Notes under the pieces: model-generated
Seen by the model: only the letters and a program-made list of their open reading frames with translations
Databases searched by the model: none
What the model was told of the DNA's origin: nothing
Made by a program: the position numbers and the translations under genes
Part shown: in pieces, positions 26,497-35,927 of the stretch
Position numbering within the stretch: position 1 is the first letter of the stretch
Layout: each line of letters starts with the position of its first letter
From: Clostridium weizhouense
GTDB lineage: Bacteria > Bacillota > Clostridia > Clostridiales > Clostridiaceae
Length of the DNA stretch: 64,000 nucleotides
Assembly: GCF_019431045.1 (NCBI RefSeq)
Contig: NZ_JAHXPT010000001.1
Span: 1 to 64,000, forward strand
Direction: 5' to 3'

Positions 26497-29116
26497 TATT
26501 TTTCACTTGTGCTTGCGCTGCTGCAAGTCTTGCAAGTGGTACTCTAAATGGTGAACATGATACGTAATCTAAACCTATATTGTGGCAGAATTCAACTGAT
26601 GATGGATCTCCACCATGTTCTCCACATATGCCTAGTTTTATACCTGGTCTCGTAGCTCTTCCTTTTTCTACAGCTATCTTAACAAGTTCTCCTACACCTG
26701 TTTGATCTAATTTAGCAAATGGGTCTTGTTCATATATCTTTTTATCATAATAATCTGATAAGAATTTTGATGCATCATCTCTTGAGAAACCAAATGTCAT
26801 TTGAGTTAAATCATTAGTACCAAATGAGAAGAATTCAGCTTCTTTCGCTATTTTATCAGCTGTTAACGCAGCTCTTGGAATTTCTATCATTGTTCCTATC
26901 TTATAATCTAGCTTGACATTCTTTTCTTCCATAACTGATTCTACTGTGTCTTTTATGACATCCTTAACATATTTTAATTCTTTAATTTCTCCAACTAATG
27001 GAATCATTATTTCTGGAACAACATCAAATCCTTTAGTAGTTTTAACTTCTATAGCCGCTTCTATAATTGCTCTAGCTTGCATTTCAGCTATTTCTGGATA
27101 TGATACAGCAAGACGACAACCTCTATGACCCATCATAGGATTAAATTCATGTAAATTTTCAACTGTAAGTTTTAATTCTTCAAAACTTAATCCCATCTCT
27201 TTTGCTAAAGATTTAATATCTTCATTATTATTTGGTAAGAATTCATGTAGAGGTGGATCCAATAATCTAATTGTAACTGGTTTTCCCTCTAATGCTTCAT
27301 AAATGCCTATAAAATCTGCTCTTTGCATTGGTAATATCTTATCTAATGCTCTTCTTCTTTGTTCTTCGTCTTTAGATGTAATCATTTGTCTTACTGCCAT
27401 TATTCTATCTTCAGCAAAGAACATATGCTCAGTTCTACAAAGACCTACTCCTTCAGCACCAAACTCTGCTGCTTGTTGTGCATCCTTTGGAGTGTCAGCA
27501 TTAGTTCTAACTTTTAATTTTCTTATTTCATCTGCCCATCCCATAAATGTAGCAAAGTGACCTGATATTTCAGGAGTAACAGTCTTTATTTTCTCACCAT
27601 AGACATTTCCTGAAGTACCATCTATTGATATATAATCTTTATCAGTATAAACCTTTCCACCAACTTCAATTGTTCTTTTAACTTCATCTACCTTAATTGT
27701 TCCACAACCTGCAACACAGCAAGTTCCCATTCCTCTAGCAACTACAGCTGCATGAGATGTCATACCACCTCTAACAGTTAATATTCCTTTTGCTGCAATC
27801 ATTCCCTCTATATCCTCTGGAGAAGTTTCTAGTCTTACTAATACAACATCTTCATCTAAAGCAGCTCTATCCTTTGCTTCTTCAGCTGTAAATGCTATTT
27901 TACCACATGCTGCTCCTGGAGATGCTGGTAGTCCTTTAGCAATAGGTTCTGCTTTCTTTAAATCTTCTGTATAAAATGCTGGATGAAGTAATGTATCTAA
28001 TTGTTTTGGTTCTACCTTTAATATTGCTTCTTCTTTTGTTAACATTCCTTCTTCAACTAAATCAACAGCTATTTTCAAAGCAGCTTGTGCTGTTCTCTTA
28101 CCATTTCTTGTTTGTAGGAAATATAACTTTCCTTCCTCTATAGTTATTTCCATATCTTGCATATCTCTGTAATGATTTTCTAATGTATTAACTATACCTT
28201 CAAACTGTTGATATATCTTAGGATCTTGTTCTTTTAATTTTGATATTGGAAGAGGAGTTCTTATACCCGCAACAACATCCTCACCTTGAGCATTCATTAA
28301 ATATTCTCCATAAATAAGTTTTTCACCAGTTGCAGGATTTCTAGAAAAAACAACTCCTGTACCTGAAGTGTCTCCTTTATTACCAAAAACCATTTGTTGT
28401 ACATTAACAGCTGTTCCCCATTCACCTGGAATATCATTTAATCTTCTGTAAACTATTGCTCTTGGATTATCCCATGATCTAAATACAGCTGTTACTGATT
28501 CTATTAATTGAACTTTTGGATCTTGTGGAAAATCTTCACCTTTTTCTTTCTTATATATTTCCTTAAATTCTGATACTAAAACTTTTAAATCTTCTGCTGT
28601 TAAATCTGTATCAAATTCTACACCTTTTTTCTCTTTAAGTTCATCAATCTTATTTTCAAATAATCTTTTTTCGATATCCATAACAACATCTGAGAACATT
28701 TGAATAAATCTTCTGTAAGAATCATAGGCAAACCTTGGATTATTTGTCAATTTAGCCATTGTTTCAACAACTTTGTCGTTAAGTCCTAAATTTAAAATAG
28801 TATCCATCATTCCCGGCATTGAAGCTCTTGCACCTGATCTCACTGATACTAATAATGGATTTTCATCACTTCCGAATTTTTTTCCACTAGTATCTTCAAG
28901 TTTTGCTAAACTTTCATGAATTTGATTTATTACTTCATCTGAAATAATTTTTCCATCTTCATAATACTTATTACATGCTTCTGTTGTAACAGTAAAACCA
29001 GTTGGTACTGGAATTCCTAAATTAGTCATTTCAGCCAAGTTAGCACCTTTACCTCCTAGTAAATTTCTCATTGAAGCGTTGCCTTCATTAAAAAGATATA
29101 CATACTTCTTTACCAT
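26489..29116 (-). CDS. ppdK: Pyruvate phosphate dikinase
   Basis: An 875-residue enzyme of normal length that interconverts pyruvate, ATP and phosphate with PEP, AMP and pyrophosphate. The N-terminal nucleotide-binding domain starts with LLGGKGANLAEM. The phosphohistidine swivel domain has GGMTSHAAVVARGMG, with the catalytic His near residue 455. The C-terminal PEP domain includes SFGTNDLTQMTFGFSRDD and the active-site Cys in LGICGEHGGDP. In clostridia it acts in glycolytic or gluconeogenic PEP metabolism. The gene follows a CcpN-type regulator. Confidence 0.96.
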   Translation of the reverse strand: MVKKYVYLFNEGNASMRNLLGGKGANLAEMTNLGIPVPTGFTVTTEACNKYYEDGKIISDEVINQIHESLAKLEDTSGKKFGSDENPLLVSVRSGARASMPGMMDTILNLGLNDKVVETMAKLTNNPRFAYDSYRRFIQMFSDVVMDIEKRLFENKIDELKEKKGVEFDTDLTAEDLKVLVSEFKEIYKKEKGEDFPQDPKVQLIESVTAVFRSWDNPRAIVYRRLNDIPGEWGTAVNVQQMVFGNKGDTSGTGVVFSRNPATGEKLIYGEYLMNAQGEDVVAGIRTPLPISKLKEQDPKIYQQFEGIVNTLENHYRDMQDMEITIEEGKLYFLQTRNGKRTAQAALKIAVDLVEEGMLTKEEAILKVEPKQLDTLLHPAFYTEDLKKAEPIAKGLPASPGAACGKIAFTAEEAKDRAALDEDVVLVRLETSPEDIEGMIAAKGILTVRGGMTSHAAVVARGMGTCCVAGCGTIKVDEVKRTIEVGGKVYTDKDYISIDGTSGNVYGEKIKTVTPEISGHFATFMGWADEIRKLKVRTNADTPKDAQQAAEFGAEGVGLCRTEHMFFAEDRIMAVRQMITSKDEEQRRRALDKILPMQRADFIGIYEALEGKPVTIRLLDPPLHEFLPNNNEDIKSLAKEMGLSFEELKLTVENLHEFNPMMGHRGCRLAVSYPEIAEMQARAIIEAAIEVKTTKGFDVVPEIMIPLVGEIKELKYVKDVIKDTVESVMEEKNVKLDYKIGTMIEIPRAALTADKIAKEAEFFSFGTNDLTQMTFGFSRDDASKFLSDYYDKKIYEQDPFAKLDQTGVGELVKIAVEKGRATRPGIKLGICGEHGGDPSSVEFCHNIGLDYVSCSPFRVPLARLAAAQAQVKNKR

Positions 29117-29176
29117 CTCAACATTTCCCCTTTAATTCTCAATTTTTTTTATTACTATCAAGATAAAATCTTGTAG

Positions 29177-29210
29177 TTACCCTTTTTAAATTACCCTTTT
29201 TAAATTACCC
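29177..29210. repeat. 14-bp tandem duplication at the end of the ccpN-like gene
   Basis: TTACCCTTTTTAAA occurs at 29177-29190 and 29191-29204, and a partial third copy includes the stop codon of the regulator gene at 29205. It resembles the duplication at the ppdK stop. Confidence 0.7.
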
Positions 29211-29843
29211 TTCTTGAACACCCAATTTAACAAACAACTTTGTTATGTTAGTCTTTGAAACTTTACCAATTATCTTAAATTGTTCTTTACCTTCTATTTT
29301 TTCTAATTGTTCAACAATTGGAATGCTATCTATTTCGTGTTCAATTATCTTTTTTGCTAAATTATATGCACTGTCATTTTTATCTGCGCATATTATATTT
29401 GGCATACGTGTCATTATTACTCCTACTGGAACTTTATGAATATCGGTTCCTCCTATCGCTATTTTTAGAAAATCTTTTCTTGAAACAGCACCCGTTAAAA
29501 TCCCATTATTCTCTACAAATAATGTCCCTACATCATTTAAAAATAGGTATACAATTGCATCATATACCATTGTTTCTTCACTTACAGTAGTTGGTTTAGA
29601 CATTATTTCATTAGCCTTTATTTTACTTATATACTCATAAACAAGACCATTAGAAGACTTTCCTAAATATATATAACCCACTTTAGGTCTCGCATCCAAT
29701 ATTCCTATCATAGTAAGTATTGCCAAATCAGCTCTAAGTGCTGCCCTTGTAACTCCTAACTTTTCTGCTAATGATTCACTAGTTATCGGCTGATTTTCTT
29801 TTACTAATCTAATTATTTCTTCTTGCCTATCTGATAACTTCAA
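29205..29843 (-). CDS. ccpN: CcpN-type transcription regulator with HTH and CBS domains
   Basis: A 212-residue protein: an N-terminal winged helix (LSDRQEEIIRLVKENQPITS, with EKLGVTRAALRADLAILT) and two CBS domains (residues about 80-140 and 145-205). CcpN in Bacillus represses gluconeogenic genes and senses nucleotides through the CBS pair. Here it lies 88 bases upstream of ppdK, a PEP-forming enzyme, which fits regulation of that gene. A separate PPDK regulatory phosphotransferase, often a neighbour, is not in the window. Confidence 0.85.
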   Translation of the reverse strand: MKLSDRQEEIIRLVKENQPITSESLAEKLGVTRAALRADLAILTMIGILDARPKVGYIYLGKSSNGLVYEYISKIKANEIMSKPTTVSEETMVYDAIVYLFLNDVGTLFVENNGILTGAVSRKDFLKIAIGGTDIHKVPVGVIMTRMPNIICADKNDSAYNLAKKIIEHEIDSIPIVEQLEKIEGKEQFKIIGKVSKTNITKLFVKLGVQEG

Positions 29844-29996
29844 TATTATCCCTCTTTCTCTGAATACAAGAACTATCTAATCACAACTTAATTATACCAT
29901 GTAATTTTTGTATAAGTATATTAAATTTTCTGAAAAATTAAATAATTTTAAAAAATACTCCTTGTTTTTTTATTTTATAACACATTAAATTATTTT

Positions 29997-30611
29997 TTAC
30001 TTATCTTCTTCATCAAATTTTACTGTATAACTATAAACAGTTTCATCTCCAGTATATACCCTTTGTTTTTCTTCTTCAGCATTCTTTACTTTTGCCTTAA
30101 CTTCGTTAACCTTAGATTTTACCTTATCTGTAATATCAATAGCTTTATCTTTTACTTCATTTGAAACTTTTGATACATATTTATTTATAACTTCAACTGA
30201 ACCATCATTTTTAGTAATTTCTATTGTTATCTTAGTAGCTATTGCTGCAATTACTCCTGCTGCTAATATTGGTGGAATTAAAACCGCAATTACTCCTGCT
30301 GCAATCCCTGCATTTACTGGAACATCAATTAACTCACTATCATCTTTTTTAATTTTTATTCTAGAAATATTTCCTTTATGAATTAAGTCTTTAATAAATG
30401 CTTTTAATTCTTCTATTGTTATTTGATTTTTACTTTCTTCTCTATCATTGTTGATATCATACTCTGAATTTCCAGATTGTATACTTTCTATATATATTAA
30501 AGCTTCTAATACATCACCATTACATGCCTCTAATGCTTCCTTAGCAATAGAATAGCTCACACCAGTTCTTTCTATTATCTTATCAACTTTTTCTAATGTT
30601 ATTTGTTCCAT
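29997..30611 (-). CDS. DUF4342 domain protein with UBA-like N-terminus
   Basis: A 204-residue protein. Residues 1-45 (VDKIIERTGVSYSIAKEALE, NGDVLEALIYIES) resemble a UBA/TS-N helical domain. Residues 70-150 are a DUF4342 region with a Gly/Ala/Val/Ile-rich hydrophobic segment (AGVIAVLIPPILAAGVIAAI) that may cross the membrane. The rest is a charged helix. Function is unknown. It starts six bases after the recO stop, so it is probably in the era-recO operon. Confidence 0.8.
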   Translation of the reverse strand: MEQITLEKVDKIIERTGVSYSIAKEALEACNGDVLEALIYIESIQSGNSEYDINNDREESKNQITIEELKAFIKDLIHKGNISRIKIKKDDSELIDVPVNAGIAAGVIAVLIPPILAAGVIAAIATKITIEITKNDGSVEVINKYVSKVSNEVKDKAIDITDKVKSKVNEVKAKVKNAEEEKQRVYTGDETVYSYTVKFDEEDK

Positions 30612-30617
30612 TTATAA

Positions 30618-31367
30618 TCACTCCTTAATAAATTTTAATAATTCTAAACTTTTAGGTCTTTTAGAATAATTATTACATATCAAATGATTTGTCACCTTTT
30701 CTATCTCTTCTTTGATTTGATCTGTTAAATTTAATCTATAAATTTTATCTACCCTCATATTTAATAAAAATCTCAAAGAATTATACGCTGCCTTTGAAAT
30801 ATATAGGCCATATTCTTTAGGACATTCAGAACAAACTCCCCCATAATTTGATAAACTTATATAATTTGAAGCATTAATCTTTCTTTTACAGATAGTACAG
30901 CTATCTAAATTTAAAGCATATCCTGTATTTCTTAAAACCTTTAATTCAAAAGCTCTTATAAGTAATTGATAATCTAAAGCATTTGTATCTAAAAGATAAA
31001 GTGTCATAACTAAATCTATAAAAAGCTGTTTATTCTTTTCCTCATCCTGAGAACATATATCTATTAATTCACATAAATAAGATGAATATGTAAGCTTATC
31101 TAAATTTTCTAATAATCCCTGAAATGAATTTATAATTTTACCTTCTTGAATCGTATACAAATTCTTACCTTTATATAACATATACTCACCATAACATAAA
31201 GGCAAAGTTATGGATAGCAATTTACTTCTACTCCTCTTTGCCCCTTTAGCTATAGCAGTAATCTTACCTAACTCTTCTGTATAAAGCCACACTAATTTAT
31301 CATTTTCCTTAAAATCCTGTGACTTTATAATAACAGCTTTACTTTCAAAAAGTGCCAGAAAGATCAT
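30618..31367 (-). CDS. recO: DNA repair protein RecO
   Basis: A 249-residue RecO: N-terminal OB fold (ESKAVIIKSQDFKENDKLVW), helical core, and a four-cysteine zinc site (CTICKRK and CSECPKEYG). RecO loads RecA onto SSB-coated DNA with RecR. The ATG at 31367 directly abuts AGGAG, with no spacer. A CTG at 31358 has an ideal nine-base spacing and gives the family-like N-terminus (M)ALFESKAVIIK, so it may be the real start. It lies 33 bases after era. Confidence 0.92.
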   Translation of the reverse strand: MIFLALFESKAVIIKSQDFKENDKLVWLYTEELGKITAIAKGAKRSRSKLLSITLPLCYGEYMLYKGKNLYTIQEGKIINSFQGLLENLDKLTYSSYLCELIDICSQDEEKNKQLFIDLVMTLYLLDTNALDYQLLIRAFELKVLRNTGYALNLDSCTICKRKINASNYISLSNYGGVCSECPKEYGLYISKAAYNSLRFLLNMRVDKIYRLNLTDQIKEEIEKVTNHLICNNYSKRPKSLELLKFIKE

Positions 31368-31400
31368 CTCCTATTATAGTATTTCTCAATAAATACATAA

Positions 31401-32288
31401 TTATTTCTTTTTATATCCTAATTCTTTTAAAAGATTTTGATTATCTCTCCATTCTTTTCTTACCTTAACCCATATTTTTATGTTAACTCTAGCTCTTAAG
31501 AATTTTTCTAATTCAAATCTTGAAGTTTCTCCAATTCTTTTAAGAGTTTGACCATTCTTACCTATTATTATTCCCTTATGTGAATCTTTTTCACATATTA
31601 AATCTACTTCTATATGATAAGTTCCTATTTGATTTTGTTTCATTTGAATTACATCTACTGCAATACCATGAGGAACTTCATCTCTTAAAGTTCTTAATGC
31701 TTTTTCTCTAACTATTTCTGATACTACAAATCTTTCTGGTACATCTGTTATCATATCCTCAGGATAGTATTGTGGTCCTTCTGGCATTTCTTCTTTCATT
31801 AAATTAATTAAAGCGTCTACATTCTTACCCTTTATTGCTGAAATTGGAATTATCTCTTTAAAATTAAATTCTTTTGAATACATTTCTAAACTTTTGGCAA
31901 CTCTTTCAGGAGTGCTTTCATCAGTCTTATTTAAAACAAGATATACTGGACATTTCTTATCTTTTAATGATTCTAATATAAATTTATCTCCTCTACCAAT
32001 CTCTGTATCTGGATTAGTTAAAAATAAAACTAAATCAACATCCTTTGTTGAATCTTTTGCTGAATTCACCATATATTCCCCTAATTTATGTTTAGGTTTG
32101 TGTATTCCTGGTGTATCTACAAATACAATTTGATAATCCTCACCTGTTAAAATAGTTTGAATATTATTTCTAGTTGTTTGTGGTTTACTTGAAACTATTG
32201 ATAATTTTTCACCCATTATATAATTTAATAAAGTCGACTTCCCTACATTTGGTCTACCAACAATTGTAACAAATCCTGATTTAAACAT
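31401..32288 (-). CDS. era: GTPase Era
   Basis: A 295-residue Era. G1 is [12 protein letters not shown]3 is DTPG near residue 58, G4 is NKTDES near 120, and the C-terminal KH domain includes [17 protein letters not shown]. It binds 16S rRNA near its 3' end and helps assemble the small subunit. GGAGG lies before the ATG. Era, ybeY and dgkA-type genes cluster here as in most Firmicutes. Confidence 0.96.
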   Translation of the reverse strand: MFKSGFVTIVGRPNVGKSTLLNYIMGEKLSIVSSKPQTTRNNIQTILTGEDYQIVFVDTPGIHKPKHKLGEYMVNSAKDSTKDVDLVLFLTNPDTEIGRGDKFILESLKDKKCPVYLVLNKTDESTPERVAKSLEMYSKEFNFKEIIPISAIKGKNVDALINLMKEEMPEGPQYYPEDMITDVPERFVVSEIVREKALRTLRDEVPHGIAVDVIQMKQNQIGTYHIEVDLICEKDSHKGIIIGKNGQTLKRIGETSRFELEKFLRARVNIKIWVKVRKEWRDNQNLLKELGYKKK

Positions 32289-32444
32289 TTTGCCTCCTTT
32301 TGTAGTCTAAATTCTATTTATTTATAAATAAAAATAGACTTCCTAATTTAATTATAAGTATATCCATTTTTAGATATTATATAGTTTATAAATAGTATAC
32401 TCTATTTATTCTTCTATGTATATTAAATATTCATAAGGTACATA

Positions 32445-32485
32445 AAATAATAGATCAAGTAGATGAGCATACTGGTCTATTATTT
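32445..32485 (-). terminator. Probable terminator after the dgkA/PAP2 gene
   Basis: AAATAATAGA and TCTATTATTT form a 10-bp AT-rich stem with a 21-nt loop, followed on the minus strand by TTTTAT. It lies in the 238-base gap between the dgkA/PAP2 gene and era. Confidence 0.5.
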
Positions 32486-32526
32486 TTTTAATATACCTAA
32501 TATAATTAGAATAAAAAACAGTCTCT

Positions 32527-33228
32527 TTATATCCTAAATACTACAAATATAAAAATAGTTAATAAAATCCCAAATAAAGCTCCCATTATTACTTCTAGAA
32601 TAGTATGAACTTCTGAATCTACTCTACTTTGCGCTGTGATAAATGCCATAAGATAACTTAACATTACACATATAGGTTCCTCTGTAATCAAAGATAATGC
32701 CGTTGCAATAGAGAACGCTAATGCACTATGTCCACTTGGCATACCCCCTTTTAGAGGGGTTCCTTCTCCAAAAACAGCCTTTACTATTAATGTTGCAATA
32801 CAAACTATTACTAATACTATAAATATTGTGTAAGGTTCTGAAGTTTTAACCTTATTTATTAAATTATAAGAAAAATAAGATAGTTTATCCCAAAATATTA
32901 TATACCCAACAACTATTGCGTTTATCGCCATAACAAATACTGCTCCTGCCGCTGCATTCTTAGCTACTTTAGCCAATGGATGATAATAATTAGCTGTTAA
33001 GTCTATTACAGCTTCTATAGCTGTATTAACTAATTCTGCACCTATTACCATTGTTATTGTTATTGCTATTGTTAGAAATTCATATTTGGTTATATCAAAA
33101 CAAAAACATGCAATTAATACTAATAATGATACACTCAAATGAATTTTCATATTTCTTTCGGTTCTAACAGTTTCTATTATCCCATTTATGGCATTATTAA
33201 AACTATCTAAAATTTTCTTAAATTTCAT
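32527..33228 (-). CDS. Fused undecaprenol/diacylglycerol kinase and PAP2 phosphatase
   Basis: A 233-residue membrane protein with two enzyme parts. Residues 1-115 match the DgkA-type kinase (TERNMKIHLSVSLLV and MVIGAELVNTAIEAVIDL). Residues 125-233 are a PAP2 phosphatase with KGGMPSGHSALAFSIA and the final histidine motif in SRVDSEVHTILEVI. It would both phosphorylate undecaprenol and dephosphorylate undecaprenyl pyrophosphate or a related lipid, so it could recycle the cell-wall carrier. Placed 19 bases after ybeY. The fusion recurs in clostridia. Confidence 0.88.
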   Translation of the reverse strand: MKFKKILDSFNNAINGIIETVRTERNMKIHLSVSLLVLIACFCFDITKYEFLTIAITITMVIGAELVNTAIEAVIDLTANYYHPLAKVAKNAAAGAVFVMAINAIVVGYIIFWDKLSYFSYNLINKVKTSEPYTIFIVLVIVCIATLIVKAVFGEGTPLKGGMPSGHSALAFSIATALSLITEEPICVMLSYLMAFITAQSRVDSEVHTILEVIMGALFGILLTIFIFVVFRI

Positions 33229-33246
33229 TATACTTCACCTGCTTTT

Positions 33247-33750
33247 TTAATCTCTCCTTATATCAAGCCTATTTAATATATCTTCTTCCCTACTTCTCAT
33301 TACTTTTTTGTCGTCTTCTTCCATATGATCATATCCTAAAAGATGCAATATAGAATGTACTACTAAATATGCAGCTTCTCTGTCATAAGAATGATTAAAG
33401 TCTTTACTTTGTTCAAGGGCTTTTTCTAAAGATAGTACTACATCTCCTAAAACTAGCTCTTCTCCATCAAAGTCACTTGGAGAGAATTTATTATCAATAT
33501 AAACTTCCTTAAAAACTTTTTTTTCAGGATAATCTAACATAGGAAAGGATAAAACATCTGTTTCTTTATCTATATTTCTTGTTTCACTATTAATTTCTTT
33601 AATTTCATTATTATCTACAAACAATAATGATATCTCACATGGTATTTTTACTTGTTCCTGTTCTAAAGCAAATTTTATTACATTTTTTAAATAATCAATA
33701 AATTCTTCATTTACTTCAATTTTTTCTTGTCTATTATCTACATAAATCAT
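33247..33750 (-). CDS. ybeY: Endoribonuclease YbeY
   Basis: A 167-residue YbeY with its zinc-binding motif near residue 130 ([18 protein letters not shown]: three His in HxxxHxxxxxH). The segment TDVLSFPML is also typical. It matures 16S rRNA 3' ends and takes part in ribosome quality control. It lies between pgpH and the dgkA/PAP2 gene, the conserved order. Confidence 0.95.
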   Translation of the reverse strand: MIYVDNRQEKIEVNEEFIDYLKNVIKFALEQEQVKIPCEISLLFVDNNEIKEINSETRNIDKETDVLSFPMLDYPEKKVFKEVYIDNKFSPSDFDGEELVLGDVVLSLEKALEQSKDFNHSYDREAAYLVVHSILHLLGYDHMEEDDKKVMRSREEDILNRLDIRRD

Positions 33751-33822
33751 TTTTTGCTCCTTTGTTATAAAAATAAATTATTTTTAATTACTGTTGTAAT
33801 AATATTTTTCTTAATGTTAAGG

Positions 33823-35895
33823 CTATATCTTTTCCTTTGGATATTCAATTCTTTGATGATATATACCATTAAGTGCACTTAAAAAACATACTCTTATTTT
33901 TTCAATGTCTTTAAATGTTAAATCACTATCTTTCAATTGTTCAGAATTTAACTTATCTTTTATTATGTTATTTACCATTTCTTCAATTTTTTCTTTACTA
34001 GGTTCTTTAATTGATCTTACTGCTGCTTCAATACTATCAGCAAGCATTACTATTGCGGCTTCTTTAGTATTAGGAATTGGTCCAGGATACATATAATCTT
34101 GTGTATTTATATCATCAGGATTTTCAGCATTATTTTTCATTGTATAATAAAAGTATTTAACTAAAGTAGTTCCATGATGTTGAGCTATAATATCTTGAAT
34201 TACTTTAGGTAGATTATGCTTTTTAGCCAATTTTAATCCATCTTTTACATGAGATATTATAACCCTAGTGCTTAATCTTGCACTTATTTTATCATGTGGG
34301 TTCTCTCCACCTATTTGATTTTCGCCAAAAAAGTATGGTCTTTCAGTTTTACCTACATCATGATAGTAAGATCCTATTCTTGCAATTACAGGATCAGCTC
34401 CGACCTCTTCAGCTGCCATCTCAGCTAAGTTTGCTACAAGCATACTATGATGATAAGTTCCTGGAGCTTCCATAAGCAATTTCTTTAATAAAGGATTGTT
34501 AGGATTAGATAATTCCAACAATTTCACTGTTGTAACTTCATTAAATATTCCCTCTAAAAATGGCAACATACCTAATGCAAAAATACCTGATAATAATCCA
34601 CTAATTATAGAAAAAGCACTTTGGACAATTACCTCTTTTATATTGCTTGATAATATTGTACCCGTTGCAAATGTAAGTATTGCACTAACTATAGCTATAT
34701 GCATTGTTGAATATATAAGGTCATTTCTTTGGTGTAATTTTTTTAGTATTGTTGCACCAAGAGTTGCATTTGCTAAAGCTATAATCATCACTTGAGGATC
34801 AAATTCAGATAAAGCACCAATAATCGCCACATTACAAACACTTATTACAAGAGATAATTTATAATTTAAAAGTAATGTTAAAAGCATAGGTGCAAAAGCA
34901 AACGGAATCAAGAATGGAGATATTGCTCCTATGGTTCTTGCTAAAATTAATGAAACTATAGTTATTAAACTAATAAGCATCAACCTTTTTTTATTAATAA
35001 ATATTTCCTTATAATTTACATAAATATACTGATATTGTATAAATAGAATTACCCCCAAAAATAATATAAGCGCTAAATAAACATAAACATATTTTCCTGT
35101 TATATCATCATCAAGTAAACCTAATGTACGTATAATATCAATCTGAGCTGCTGTAACTGGTTCTCCCTCTTTAATTATAGTTTGATTTTTTTTAATTATA
35201 ACTTTAGAAACATTTTTTTGTGCTTCTTTTTTCATTTCTTCTGTCTTTTCACTATCATAAAATAAATTTGGATATATTTGAGATGTACTAATACTTTTCA
35301 AAGCATCTATTAATGTTGAACTTGCATTTAGCTTTTCAATTTCTTTTTTCACATCATCTTTTGCTGCCTCAAGAGCATTCTTATTATTTTCCTGTATATC
35401 TTTATTATAAGCTTCATCAATAATATTAATAATTTGCCATTCAAATTCAATCAAACTATCTTTTGAGGTAATTAATATTTCCTTATATTCATTATCTGTC
35501 AATTTAAAATCTAATATTTTTTTTAATTCTGATATTTTTTCTGCTTCTGTTATGTTAACAGCATTTAAACTTAGTGCTTTATCAAATAACTGTTTAATAT
35601 TATTTTCTGCTTTAAGTTTAACATCATTTTTTACAGTATACTGTTTTTCAACATTTTCAATAGCCTCATTTTCTTTTTCTTTGGTTGCTTTTTCATCAAT
35701 AGTATCTCTTGTCGCCTTTATATCTACTCTAGCTATATCGCCTTCCTTTAAACTAAACTGTTTAGGAGCTACAACTGTTATTAACAAAAAATAGATTATA
35801 ATAAAAACCACAGTAAAAAGTAATATATATCTAGATATATTATATTGATTTCCATCACGATTTTTCTCTTTATCTTTATCTTTTCTTAAATTCAT
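33823..35895 (-). CDS. pgpH: Cyclic-di-AMP phosphodiesterase PgpH (7TM-HD)
   Basis: About 690 residues from the ATG at 35895 (AAGGTG six bases before it); a GTG nine bases upstream is part of that site. An N-terminal membrane helix is followed by a large extracellular 7TMR-HDED domain (about 60-265), seven membrane segments (about 275-465) and a cytoplasmic HD domain (TYHHSMLVANLAEMAAEEVG, then IGSYYHDVGKTERP with the HD pair). It hydrolyses c-di-AMP and so affects osmolyte balance. It lies in the yqfC-yqfD-pgpH-ybeY run. Confidence 0.94.
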   Translation of the reverse strand: MNLRKDKDKEKNRDGNQYNISRYILLFTVVFIIIYFLLITVVAPKQFSLKEGDIARVDIKATRDTIDEKATKEKENEAIENVEKQYTVKNDVKLKAENNIKQLFDKALSLNAVNITEAEKISELKKILDFKLTDNEYKEILITSKDSLIEFEWQIINIIDEAYNKDIQENNKNALEAAKDDVKKEIEKLNASSTLIDALKSISTSQIYPNLFYDSEKTEEMKKEAQKNVSKVIIKKNQTIIKEGEPVTAAQIDIIRTLGLLDDDITGKYVYVYLALILFLGVILFIQYQYIYVNYKEIFINKKRLMLISLITIVSLILARTIGAISPFLIPFAFAPMLLTLLLNYKLSLVISVCNVAIIGALSEFDPQVMIIALANATLGATILKKLHQRNDLIYSTMHIAIVSAILTFATGTILSSNIKEVIVQSAFSIISGLLSGIFALGMLPFLEGIFNEVTTVKLLELSNPNNPLLKKLLMEAPGTYHHSMLVANLAEMAAEEVGADPVIARIGSYYHDVGKTERPYFFGENQIGGENPHDKISARLSTRVIISHVKDGLKLAKKHNLPKVIQDIIAQHHGTTLVKYFYYTMKNNAENPDDINTQDYMYPGPIPNTKEAAIVMLADSIEAAVRSIKEPSKEKIEEMVNNIIKDKLNSEQLKDSDLTFKDIEKIRVCFLSALNGIYHQRIEYPKEKI

Positions 35896-35927
35896 GTTAA
35901 TCACCTTCTCATCTCTGTACTATAGTA

